From Allacma fusca (Eukaryota > Arthropoda > Collembola > Symphypleona > Sminthuridae), in contig OX359249.1 of the NCBI GenBank assembly GCA_947179485.1, positions 43,510,250 through 43,574,249 of the forward strand: a stretch of 64,000 nt of DNA, in the 5' to 3' direction. The notes beneath the pieces are model-generated. The model made no database searches. It was not told where the DNA came from and saw only the letters and a list, made by a program, of their open reading frames with translations. Made by a program: the position numbers and the translations under genes. Shown in pieces: positions 55,901 through 63,425 of the stretch; positions within the stretch are counted from its first letter, which is position 1; each line of letters starts with the position of its first letter.

Positions 55901-58900
55901 AAAGAAGCAAAGCACTCTTACATATCCAGTTAATTGTTGTCATAAAATTGGCATACTCTTGGATTTAACTCCCAGTTTTAGTACTAGCCGGGTCAAGGGT
56001 AAAAGCGGTGACCACAGGCTCGGGGTAGATCACCATAAAAGTTGATTACTGGGAGCAGTAAATTGCTATTGATGCACCTATGTATCTCTTGCACTTTGTC
56101 CGATACCATAAAGAGGTGTAAGACTCGGGGTTGTATGCAGCTACAGTTTCTTTCCACGTTGTTCTAGCCCACGAGAAGCATATAAACAAGTGATAAATCT
56201 CGAATTTTGAATATTGAGGGTATTGTAAGAAATTACATCATAAGTGTTTAGAGGGCTTTAGAATGTCAATATTTTTATGTCAATGTTTTTACGCTTATGA
56301 ATCCACAACCCTAATGTTTTCAACCAGTTATTAAAAGTAGATTCGATAACAAGGCATAAACATATAAGTTCAAAGATATGAATACCATTTCATAAATTCT
56401 TACTTTGACAGAGGTAATTCATTTTATGACTGAAATCTTATTGCAAGTTTTTATAAGTTGAAGTACCTATAACTTCTGATAGTACAGAAGTAACTGCATA
56501 TTCAAGAGGAGATAAAATGACCAAATTATCACACGACTGTCAAACGTGAGACTCATTGCTACTCTATGTGTCTCTGTTTGTCACATCTGACAAATAGAGT
56601 TGTGTAGTAAAAGTAATTAGCATTGTTTCACAGCTTTAAACTTAAACCATTTGATCAGCTTCGTGCTTAACGAGACGGTTCTCTTTTAACTACGAGAGCG
56701 GAGTAAATGAGTGATGACGTTTTTTGATTGTGTAGGGAATCCTAGATGGGCAAATGCTCAGGCCTGAAATCCGAAACTGTGTCTGTATAGGACTGTAGGG
56801 ACGCTCTGCAATACTGAGCTGCGTTAGGACAACTGGGATTGTAATTACTAACGAACTCATCTTGGTTCTAATTGTGCCAGAATGCTCCTACATCTGTGTT
56901 ATCTAATCATGCGAACAGGGAACAATTTCAATTTGTAGAGAGTATGTACGATATCCAGGTATTATTATGGAACACATCAGAAGTCACAATATGGACTTCT
57001 GCTAGACGAAGACATGCTCAAAAAAATCCGAGGATTTTTATAGAATGAGATTTAATCATTAAAATATCAATGTTTCTCAAGTTACCTTTCCTATACTGTA
57101 AATTCACCTATGCATAATGATTTGAATACTTTTCCAGAGCCAAAAATCAGCCCGGACACATTTTGCAAGGCTTTCCCATTTCATGTACTTTTCGATCGAA
57201 ACCTGATTGTACGGCAAGCAGGGTCCGCCATCGCCCGTGTAATACCTGAAACCACACAAGATTGTCATATAACGTCGATTTTGGAAATGGTAGGTGTTTG
57301 TTCAGAACTGAATTATTTTCGAATTTTTTACTTTAAGGGAATGCAAGTATGGAAATAAAATAAATGCTTCAGTCAAAAGGTCCGGATTTGAATTGTTTCA
57401 GGTGAGGCCTCATATGGAGTTCCGATTTGAAAACATCCTGTCGCACATCAACACTATTTATGTCTTCAGAACCATGCAACCCCTTATAGCTTCTGAATTT
57501 ATCACACCAGAAATACTGGCAGCGGATCATTCGAAGATGCGTCTTAAAGTATTTCCCTTTTTTTTCATGAATGAATTTTATGGAATAATAAAATCATCTT
57601 TGATATACATACTTGAAACGCCTGCTTGTAATGATCCTGGACCCTTTTTTTTTAACTTCTTAGGGAGAAATGCTGTACATTCCAGAAACTGACATGATGT
57701 TGTTTTTATGCTCACCATCTGTGATGAATTTAGACGATTTGACTAAGTAAGGAATTTGAAAATATTTTGTATTGACGTTTTGAATGGTAGTATGGTAAAT
57801 TGCGTTTTGTCCATTTCATTAATCAAGGCGGGGACTTTACATAAGTGACATTCCACTTCATGATGCCACGCGTGACTTGGTTCTTCTCAGCGAGCAGTTC
57901 GAAGCAGAGTACAAACTAACACAAAATCTGGAAATTTTAACAGACAAACTCCAGCAGACTTACAGGTATGATCATGTTTGTCATTGATGATGTGGTTAGA
58001 ATATTTGGAAGTCATCTTAATATGGATCAATTCAAACAACCCAAATTGTAATGGATTTCAAATGCCTTTGAATTTGTAGAGAATTAGAGAATGAAAAACA
58101 AAAAACAGATAATCTTCTCTACTCAGTCTTACCTCCAACAGTCGCAAATGAACTCAGGCATCAACGACCCGTACCAGCCAGCAAATTTGCTTGTGTGACT
58201 TTACTGTTCTCAGGTGTGGTTGGTTTCACAGATTATTGTGCTCGATATAGCGACTCTCCCATGAAGATTGTGGAACTCCTTAATGCTATTTATACACATT
58301 TCGATGTCCTCACTGATCCAAAACAAAATCCTAATGTTTACAAGGTAAGAATCATTGGATCATATTGGAGACATGCTTCATATCTTGCAGTATGACTGAA
58401 GTGTGTCTACAATCGGGTACAGGCTCATAGATTATTAATCATTGTGGACCAAAAAGGAATAATTATTGTTCTTCAAAAAAATATACCCTGTAAAGTACTA
58501 CAGTTTGAAAAACGAAGACATACTCACTGTTTTTATGAACTCAGGTGGAGACTGTGGGAGACAAATACATGGCTGTGAGTGGGCTACCCGAACCTTGTGT
58601 GTCTCATGCAAAATGTATGGCTCGCTTAGCCCTGGACATGATGGACCTAGTAGATCAGATTAAGTACGGAGACCATATTATGGTAAGGTTTCTACATACT
58701 CGTGAGTAATAGACGGAAGTGGACGAAATATAGCCCGTCAATAGAATTTAAGCATTAGTGAACATCTTTTATACTTGAATAAATGAGCATACGTTCGCTT
58801 GTGCTTCATCAAAAATGTATATTTGCTTACTTTATAAAACCCGCAAGTATTTTGTGCTTTTCAATGAATACTAAACATTTGCATTTTATTAGGAATGTCA

Positions 58901-59482
58901 ATCTTTTTTTGTTTCGTTTGGCTTACTAGAAAGTAACCATCGGAATCCATTCAGGTGAAGTCGTTACAGGAGTGATTGGACAACGAATGCCAAGGTTTTG
59001 CCTCTTTGGGAATACGGTAAACATAACAAGCCGTACGGAAACCACTGGTGCTCCAGGGAAAATAAATGTTTCTGAAGATGCTTACAAGTAAGATTTTGCT
59101 ATGACCGCTCTAAATAAAAGCTGTTGTGGTACTACCTGATCAAACTTTACCTGGGGTTTCATTTGTGTTCAGATGGCTTCAGACTCCGGAGAACTTCGAC
59201 CCATCCTTTCACTTTGAGTATCGTGGTCCTATCCAAATGAAAGGGAAAGCCGAACCAATGGAAGTTCATTTTCTGTCCAGAAAGACATCGGACAGTAAAC
59301 CCGTATTGGCAGCAGCCCGTACCATGGAGAATCAATTAATAGATACCAGCACTCCTCAGAATGTAGCATCGTCAATCGTCTCAACCTGTTCAGTGTCTTC
59401 GGAACAGGTTCAATCAACAGTTGATTTTTCCGATGTTGACATTACTTTGCTGACGAGAGGGGATGCTAAGACACACACCTGA
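40965..59482 (+). CDS. GUCY1B1: Soluble guanylate cyclase beta-1 subunit, complete gene of 14 coding exons
   Basis: Makes cGMP from GTP as the haem-bearing subunit of the cytosolic nitric oxide receptor, working as a heterodimer with an alpha subunit not found in this window. Coding exons: 40965-40967, 41398-41471, 45854-45954, 46319-46437, 49044-49199, 51989-52169, 57138-57289, 57402-57548, 57664-57746, 57828-57965, 58080-58344, 58545-58682, 58930-59087 and 59173-59482. All junctions are GT-AG, phases agree throughout, and the sum is 2025 nt, or 674 residues plus stop (about 620 in vertebrates, about 790 in Drosophila from memory). Order: H-NOX haem domain (about 1-185), short linker, PAS-like H-NOXA (about 215-340), coiled coil (about 358-411), cyclase domain (about 420-608), Ser/Thr-rich tail. 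His105 falls exactly at the family's haem-ligand position, followed by Tyr135, Ser137 and Arg139 (YxSxR). Glu475, Cys543, Asn550 and Arg554 match the beta-type guanine-binding and catalytic residues. The family assignment is certain; exon edges are read by eye. Confidence 0.96.
40968..41397 (+). other. Intron 1 (430 bp)
   Basis: Runs from GTAAGC to CTTTTTCCAG. The end of the intron happens to be open in the same frame as exon 2 from 41290, producing a false 36-residue N-terminal extension. Nothing else recognised. Confidence 0.8.
41398..41471 (+). CDS. GUCY1B1: Coding exon 2: H-NOX N-terminus (residues 2-25)
   Basis: Encodes [16 protein letters not shown]..., the first helices of the haem domain. 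The acceptor is TTTTTCCAG and the donor GTAAGT. The exon ends in phase 2, so Lys26 is split (AA|G) with the next exon. The following intron is 4.4 kb. Confidence 0.95.
41472..45853 (+). other. Intron 2 (4.4 kb)
   Basis: Noncoding. It contains scattered short TACATATGTA-type motifs and homopolymer T runs (near 43674 and 44718). No recognisable exon, RNA gene or transposon was seen. Confidence 0.8.
45854..45954 (+). CDS. GUCY1B1: Coding exon 3: H-NOX (residues 27-59)
   Basis: Encodes [20 protein letters not shown] and the segment through residue 59 of the haem domain. It is nearly identical in wording to insect beta-1 ([16 protein letters not shown]). The acceptor is TTTTGACAG and the donor GTAAAT. 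It ends in phase 1; joined to the next exon, A|AG gives Lys60. Confidence 0.93.
45955..46318 (+). other. Intron 3 (364 bp)
   Basis: Pyrimidine-rich at its 5' end with a short A run near 46086. Nothing else recognised. Confidence 0.8.
46319..46437 (+). CDS. GUCY1B1: Coding exon 4: H-NOX (residues 61-99)
   Basis: Encodes [18 protein letters not shown] and on to ATPRDFLQ. It contains Cys78, a conserved cysteine of the haem pocket region. The acceptor is GATCACAG and the donor GTGAGC, phase 0. The acceptor could be placed 2 nt later, but only this position keeps the frame with exon 3. Confidence 0.93.
46438..49043 (+). other. Intron 4 (2.6 kb)
   Basis: Contains an unexplained 137-codon open frame on the plus strand (47830-48243) and a TTC microsatellite (48778-48797). 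No protein family was recognised in the open frame. Confidence 0.8.
48778..48797. repeat. (TTC)6 microsatellite
   Basis: Trinucleotide run in intron 4, ending in TTAGG, so it looks like a splice acceptor but leads into no known exon. Confidence 0.95.
49044..49199 (+). CDS. GUCY1B1: Coding exon 5: H-NOX core with haem ligand (residues 100-151)
   Basis: This is the key sensing exon. It encodes [20 protein letters not shown] with His105 as the proximal haem ligand, then Cys122, then HYYSDR carrying Tyr135, Ser137 and Arg139 (the YxSxR haem-propionate motif). It ends [11 protein letters not shown]. The acceptor is TACTCATAG and the donor GTACTA, and both ends are phase 0. No pocket residue appears changed relative to NO-selective beta-1 proteins. 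Confidence 0.97.
49200..51988 (+). other. Intron 5 (2.8 kb)
   Basis: AT-rich noncoding DNA with a CA microsatellite at 50301-50326. No other feature recognised. Confidence 0.8.
50301..50326. repeat. (CA)13 microsatellite
   Basis: Perfect dinucleotide run inside intron 5 of the cyclase gene. Confidence 0.97.
51989..52169 (+). CDS. GUCY1B1: Coding exon 6: end of H-NOX and linker (residues 152-211)
   Basis: Encodes [19 protein letters not shown], the last strands of the haem domain ([10 protein letters not shown]), then a short linker rich in Ser, Thr and Asp. Drosophila beta-1 carries a very long insertion here, as recalled from the family; this protein does not. The acceptor is TATTGAAG and the donor GTAAGA. 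The exon ends in phase 1. The frame stays open 76 codons past the donor, but that part has no family resemblance. Confidence 0.93.
52170..57137 (+). other. Intron 6 (5.0 kb)
   Basis: The largest intron. A perfect 14-bp hairpin lies 44 nt after the donor (52213-52247). The rest is AT-rich with no recognised element. Confidence 0.8.
52213..52247. repeat. Perfect hairpin inside intron 6
   Basis: TAAGTGCACATTTA at 52213-52226 is followed by a 7-nt loop (CTGCCAA) and its exact reverse complement at 52234-52247. It is 44 nt beyond the exon 6 donor, so in the transcript it would fold next to the splice site. Confidence 0.8.
57138..57289 (+). CDS. GUCY1B1: Coding exon 7: PAS/H-NOXA start (residues 213-262)
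   Basis: The first codon completes Glu212. It then encodes [20 protein letters not shown], the conserved start of the H-NOXA (PAS-like) dimerisation domain, and continues to ILEM. The acceptor is TTTTCCAG and the donor GTAGGT, phase 0. It follows the longest intron of the gene (about 5 kb). Confidence 0.95.
57402..57548 (+). CDS. GUCY1B1: Coding exon 8: PAS/H-NOXA (residues 263-311)
   Basis: Encodes [20 protein letters not shown] followed by a variable stretch and [15 protein letters not shown] is a near-invariant beta-1 motif. The acceptor is TTGTTTCAG and the donor GTATTT, a weak site. Both ends are phase 0. Confidence 0.94.
57664..57746 (+). CDS. GUCY1B1: Coding exon 9: PAS/H-NOXA end (residues 312-338)
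   Basis: Encodes [20 protein letters not shown] and MNLDDLT. The acceptor follows a T-rich tract (AACTTCTTAG) and the donor is GTAAGG. It ends in phase 2, so Lys339 is split. The next intron is the shortest, 81 bp. Confidence 0.94.
57828..57965 (+). CDS. GUCY1B1: Coding exon 10: PAS end and first half of coiled coil (residues 340-384)
   Basis: Encodes [20 protein letters not shown], then the start of the signalling coiled coil, [20 protein letters not shown]. The acceptor is AATCAAG and the donor GTATGA. It ends in phase 2, with Arg385 split (AG|A). Confidence 0.95.
58080..58344 (+). CDS. GUCY1B1: Coding exon 11: coiled coil and start of cyclase domain (residues 386-473)
   Basis: Encodes [33 protein letters not shown], then the first catalytic strand LLFSGVVGF. 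Gly430 sits where alpha subunits carry the first metal-binding Asp, which is normal for beta-1. The exon ends at NPNVYK. The acceptor is TTTGTAG and the donor GTAAGA. It is the longest internal exon, 265 nt. Confidence 0.96.
58545..58682 (+). CDS. GUCY1B1: Coding exon 12: cyclase domain (residues 474-519)
   Basis: Encodes [18 protein letters not shown], then [15 protein letters not shown]. Glu475 matches the beta-1 residue that recognises guanine. Lys in GDKY is the beta-type form. The acceptor is GAACTCAG and the donor GTAAGG; both ends are phase 0. Confidence 0.96.
58930..59087 (+). CDS. GUCY1B1: Coding exon 13: cyclase catalytic core (residues 520-571)
   Basis: Encodes [20 protein letters not shown] then [19 protein letters not shown]. 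Cys543 (guanine specificity), Asn550 (ribose) and Arg554 (triphosphate) are all present. The acceptor is GCTTACTAG and the donor GTAAGA. It ends in phase 2, with Lys572 split. Confidence 0.97.
59173..59482 (+). CDS. GUCY1B1: Coding exon 14: end of cyclase domain and C-terminal tail (residues 573-674)
   Basis: Encodes [36 protein letters not shown], then a tail of about 65 residues rich in Ser, Thr, Val and Asp, ending DAKTHT and TGA. Family members I know end soon after FLSRK in vertebrates, so the tail is long. The acceptor is GTGTTCAG. Confidence 0.95.
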
Positions 59483-60301
59483 CAGCAAAAGAAGAAGCGA
59501 AAGTCTCATGACTGCGGATCCTCTTCACTTTGCCATTTGTTGTAAAGACATTTGGGGAAAATAGGAGTTCAGATGAAAAACATCGTTTTAAAATGCTAGA
59601 CGGAGAACTGAAGGGTAAAAATAATTCACGGCCGATTAAAACAAATACTGATTGAAGACGTTCCAACATTCTCCGCAAATCCTTCTCCACTTTTGATCGC
59701 CGGTTTACAAGCTTAAAAACATTTTCCAACATTTATAGAAAATATGCACACCTTCAATTTGTCATTAATGAATACGTGCATGTTAAAGCCACATTCCAGT
59801 GTGCTTCCATTTTGACTAGTTGTATTTTGAAGCCATGCAAAATATTATTTCTGCAGAACGTTTTCCTTGATACATAGTATCAGTAAACATATGTAATCCA
59901 TTAAGAAAATGCAACAGTATGCCGGCAATTTCCTTTGTGATGATCACAAGGAAGGAATGTGACAGCCATCAAGTTTGTCATTCACATACTTCGAGAATAA
60001 TTTATATTATTAAGTTTTGCCCTTTCTCTGTTAATTTCTGTCTAATCGGTTCGGATTATTGTAAAATGTTTGATGTTGTGCAGAATTTTGGGAGTACGAT
60101 GCAACTGTCTTTACTGTATGTATTACAAAATAACGACTATTTATGGTAAGTTCAAATGACAACTTATATACACAATGGTATAAATGCTATATCAATAATT
60201 ACTGTAACCTTCAAACATTATCGAAAACTTCTTGTGGTGCTTTAGCGCTTATCCGTGGAATGCTTGGGTGTGATTCACAGACATGATTGTTAACAAATAA
60301 A
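59483..60301 (+). promoter_or_regulatory. 3' UTR of the cyclase gene with candidate poly(A) signal
   Basis: Sequence after the stop codon has no further coding resemblance. The first canonical AATAAA I find is at 60296-60301, giving a UTR of about 0.8 kb. Earlier near-matches such as AATAAT could also serve. Confidence 0.45.
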
Positions 60302-60994
60302 TACGTACGTTAAATACATATGGAAATGCCGATCTGCTCAGATGCGATCCTTCCAATAACTGTCTACTGTTAATCGGGTCATTTGTAAGCATTTCATGTT
60401 TTTAGGTTATTGTTAATGTTATCCATGCTCATAATAGCTAAATCCAATGGCAAACCTTCATGCGCCGGTTACACTTGATTCTGCGGAAATTTATTTTAAA
60501 CAGTAAACCTCTCGTTATAGGGGATCTCCAAGGGACCGAATTATTTAGACCCTTCTAAAATGTAATCCATTATATATGATTATATATCGTACATTACATT
60601 TCGTGCAGTCTTGTGGGTCGAGAAAATACAGCCTTGTGTCCCTTACAACGGACATTCACTACCCTGGATATGGGTGGCAAAATTTTACTAATGAGGAAAA
60701 AACCGCAAATAAGATTACATCATTAATATTTCATCATATGCAATATCATCATTGGCATCGGAATCCAACATGGGAGTCTAGTTACAGTAAAATCGCACTG
60801 AAAGGAATTCGGCAGGGACCGGAGATTTTTGACCCGGTCAAAAAGTAGTTATTGTAAGTAGTTTGCTGAAATTGTAAAAGAACGGCGAAGGCGAGAATCA
60901 CTCTTTTATATCGTTCACTTACTTCACTTTCTCATCTCTGTGTGCATTCAAACTATGCCACGCTTACACTCGCATAAAATAGTCTTAAGGATAG
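60302..60994. other. Noncoding between the cyclase 3' UTR and the transposon cluster
   Basis: A 90-codon open frame at 60576-60848 resembles no known family. No repeats or RNA genes seen. Confidence 0.6.
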
Positions 60995-61125
60995 GCAAGC
61001 AAGCACGTGGTATATACACCAAGCAAGCTGAGACCGAGAAGAGAAGTACAGTTTAGCAGATCGAGCTGAAATGAAAGCTTGATTGCTTGGTTGCTCTATA
61101 TACCACCACCACCGACTTGCTTCGC
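60995..61125. repeat. Imperfect long inverted repeat
   Basis: The left arm (60995-61028) contains AAGCAAGC..GGTATATA..CCAAGCAAGC. The right arm (61078-61125) carries the complement with a GGT-triplet expansion (ACCACCACC) and small indels. The loop is about 50 bp. It may be a decayed foldback element. No target duplication was identified. Confidence 0.55.
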
Positions 61126-61201
61126 TATATAAGGAAATAATATGAAGGGTATAATACATACAGCAATCCGCTTAATTACACCTCATCGTGCAACCTCACT
61201 C

Positions 61202-61598
61202 TAATGTTAGGGAAATCCCGAGCAGCTCACAAGACGGACTGACAAAAACATCAGTCCGGACGGATTGGGATTGACTATTTAAAGTACAGACGGATTGAGA
61301 CGGAGTGGGATTGACGCAAATGTGTAGAAAACTGAGTGGGATTGATGATCAGAAATTATTCCACATTCATTTAGTTAATTTAATTTAATTTAATTAAATA
61401 GAGGCGCTTTTTAAAATTGGCGCGGTACGTACGCATGCACGCGCAGCGCGTGAGATTGAGTGGGATTGACTATCAGGAGTGTGTGTGCATGAGAGGGATT
61501 TCTCTATGGTACATAGAGTGATTGGGACGGAGTGTGAAATGAGGTATCGAGATTGAATAGGGATTGGGAGTGTAAGAAGAGGGGTTTCCCTAACATTA
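61202..61598. mobile_element. MITE with TA target duplication
   Basis: Terminal inverted repeats: left ATGTTAGGGAAATCCC (from 61204), right the complement of ATGTTAGGGAAACCCC (ending 61596), one mismatch in 16. Each end is flanked by TA, as in Tc1/mariner-type insertions. The roughly 393-bp interior has no coding capacity and is filled with degenerate copies of GGGATTGA and GAGTGGGATTGA. Class assignment by TA duplication is an inference. Confidence 0.7.
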
Positions 61599-61636
61599 CT
61601 TCATGGTCATGGTCAGTTGTACGTGACATTTTCCAG

Positions 61637-62052
61637 GGCTACATTCAGGGGTCGGATTTTTGTAAATCTCCCTGGAAGATTTTTTTCATTTTCCCTGCTG
61701 GTCATGATGTCCCTGTTTGAAGCAAGTTTAAAACTCCCTGTTGACAAAATAATTGTCGTAATACACCCCAACAAATTCAAAAATCCCTGCTGAAAAAAGG
61801 TCAACAATTTCGAAAATCCCTGTTGACAAAAATCATTTTCAGTAAAACACCTCAACGATTTCAAAAATCCCTGCTGACAAAAATTGTTTTCCATAAAACA
61901 CCTCAACAATTTCGAAAATCCCTGCCAAAAAAAGGTCAACAGATTTGAAAATCCCTGTTTGCAATCCCGTTTGAAAATTTCCCTGCTGAAATTTTTTTTC
62001 CCTGGGAAGATTCTTCCCGTCTTCCCACATAAATCCGACCCCTGGGCTACAT
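61637..62052. mobile_element. hAT-like MITE, copy 1, with perfect 8-bp target duplication
   Basis: GGCTACAT at 61637-61644 is repeated exactly at 62045-62052. Between them lies a roughly 400-bp element starting (T)CAGGGGTCGGATTTTTGT and ending in the inverted form, AAATCCGACCCCTG. CAGGG-type ends plus an 8-bp duplication are hallmarks of the hAT superfamily. The inside has no transposase. It is an array of AATCCCTG-containing repeats, and the right end carries the near-palindrome GGGAAGATTCTTCCC. Confidence 0.85.
61733..61957. repeat. Minisatellite inside hAT-like MITE copy 1 (33/51-bp units)
   Basis: The word AATCCCTG starts at 61782, 61815, 61866, 61917 and 61950, spacings 33, 51, 51 and 33; a related ACTCCCTG lies at 61733. 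The 33-bp units look like 51-bp units lacking 18 bp. Copy 2 has looser spacings (35, 32, 50, 33). The multiple-of-three periods keep one minus-strand frame open. Confidence 0.8.
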
Positions 62053-62444
62053 CAGGGAGAAAAGTAAAAGTCAAAATAGCAGATACTGATGAGCAAGGTA
62101 GTAACGCCACCTTTACTACCAACGTTGTCTTTAAAGAAGTGTTTAATGCTTAAGTGGTAACTTGCAAGCATGCGGGACTAAAACTCCTAGCCGCGATCTA
62201 CGGATCAAACATTTGGCATGGGCAGGGCCTTCGTGGGAAGTTTGTCAAATGCGCTCAACCGTGACATTTTTGGTAGATTTGAAATTCACCAAACAAAATC
62301 ATTGAAACCACTGGCTTAGCAAATGGAAAGCACAGTTGCACTATAAATGCGCTATGTACCTGATTTTATCCTACTGAGAGCTGATAATTAATATTTAATA
62401 AAATGATAATTTATTAATGTTGTTGTTAGAATGTGTACATCCTC
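62053..62444. other. Probable body of a non-autonomous Helitron
   Basis: Lies directly left of Helitron-type terminus 1 and contains a moderately GC-rich section (GCCGCGATCTACGGATCAAA near 62190), unlike the flanking AT-rich DNA. No coding capacity seen. The left boundary was not determined. Confidence 0.3.
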
Positions 62445-62470
62445 GCCCGGCGAAGCGGGCTTCCCTCTAG
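62445..62470 (+). mobile_element. Helitron-type 3' terminus 1
   Basis: A GC-rich hairpin GCCCG-gcgaag-CGGGC (62445-62460) is followed after six bases by CTAG (62467-62470) and then T. A hairpin just before CTRR with a following T is the Helitron 3' signature. The body probably extends left toward about 62160, but the 5' TC end was not fixed. No Rep/helicase coding is present, so it is non-autonomous. Confidence 0.55.
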
Positions 62471-62634
62471 TCCTCATTATTAACGAGTACTACCTGTCCG
62501 TTTATTTAAAGCGCTACTCTTTACTTATATCAGCGCGCACGATTTAGGCATACAACAAGACTACGACAGGGCTTGATCTGTAATAAAGCCGTTTAGCTTT
62601 TAATTTCTACAGTCACACCTTTTCAATTAATTGT

Positions 62635-62661
62635 CCCTGTGAAGCACAGGGCTTTTACTAG
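62635..62661 (+). mobile_element. Helitron-type 3' terminus 2
   Basis: A perfect hairpin CCCTGTG-aag-CACAGGG (62635-62651), six bases, then CTAG (62658-62661) and T. It has the same architecture and spacing as the terminus 191 bp to the left, with unrelated stem sequence. A short element may begin near 62497 (TCCGTTTATTTAAAGCGC), which is a guess. Confidence 0.5.
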
Positions 62662-62928
62662 TTGTCTTATAAAGCGATACTTGTACATAGGTTTTATGGT
62701 ATCACAGAACAAGGTTTGAATACATAATCCGACAGCTTACCACTCTACTCTACACCCAAGATGACTGAAAAATTACACAGCAAAGCTCGAACACTTCTAT
62801 TTTTAGGCTGCTGTTATCATTGCTACTACTTGGGACTTGGGATATTTTTGCTCTTCTCTGCTCTGCACTTAACCAAATAAGTTTCTCATTAAAATGCTGC
62901 TTATTGTTAGTGTGAAGTTCAAAGACGT

Positions 62929-62951
62929 CCAATTTTTGAAAATCCCTGCTC
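62929..62951. repeat. Stray fragment of the AATCCCTG repeat
   Basis: A short TTTTTGAAAATCCCTGCT match to the interior repeat of the two neighbouring hAT-like MITEs, without terminal repeats. Probably a remnant of another copy; too short to be sure. Confidence 0.4.
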
Positions 62952-63425
62952 TACTCTTGGGGTAGATATTAAAAATATGAACCTAAATTCCAAAAATAGT
63001 GATTTTAATAATTAATTATGTTTCATGGAAATATGCAATGAAATAATACGTAGGTCTATCTTTTTATAGTTAATTGTTTGAATTTTATATACTTTTTCTA
63101 AGATACTTTTCCTGAAGACTATTTGAATTAGTTTTAATTTTCTGACTTCTCGGAGGACATAATTTTAGCGGATTTTAAGCTTGTATTGACGGGCTTAATT
63201 GATTAATTATGTAGTACTTTAAATTGCAAACATTAGAATATAAAATTAAAGTAGATAATTCAACAATAATAATTATTAAAGTCAACCAGTTCTGACGATA
63301 TTGTCGCTGAAGAGTAAAAATTGTCTTCATGCGCATTCCCCGGGTTTCCAGTTGGTTCTGGCTCATTCCTTAATGTAAGGAGGACGAAACTGGTCGGGAA
63401 AATTCAATAAAATTTAACTCCCTCC
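62952..63425. other. AT-rich spacer
   Basis: Sits between the stray repeat fragment and hAT-like MITE copy 2. No gene or repeat recognised. Confidence 0.6.

Noticed and set aside
61441-61600. CRISPR-like or telomere-like array of GGGATTGA words
   Set aside because: Words are degenerate with irregular spacing and lie within a TA-flanked MITE in a eukaryotic genome.
61613-62122. 169-codon minus-strand repeat protein
   Set aside because: The frame runs across a MITE, both its inverted repeats and its target duplications; its regularity comes from 33/51-bp repeats.
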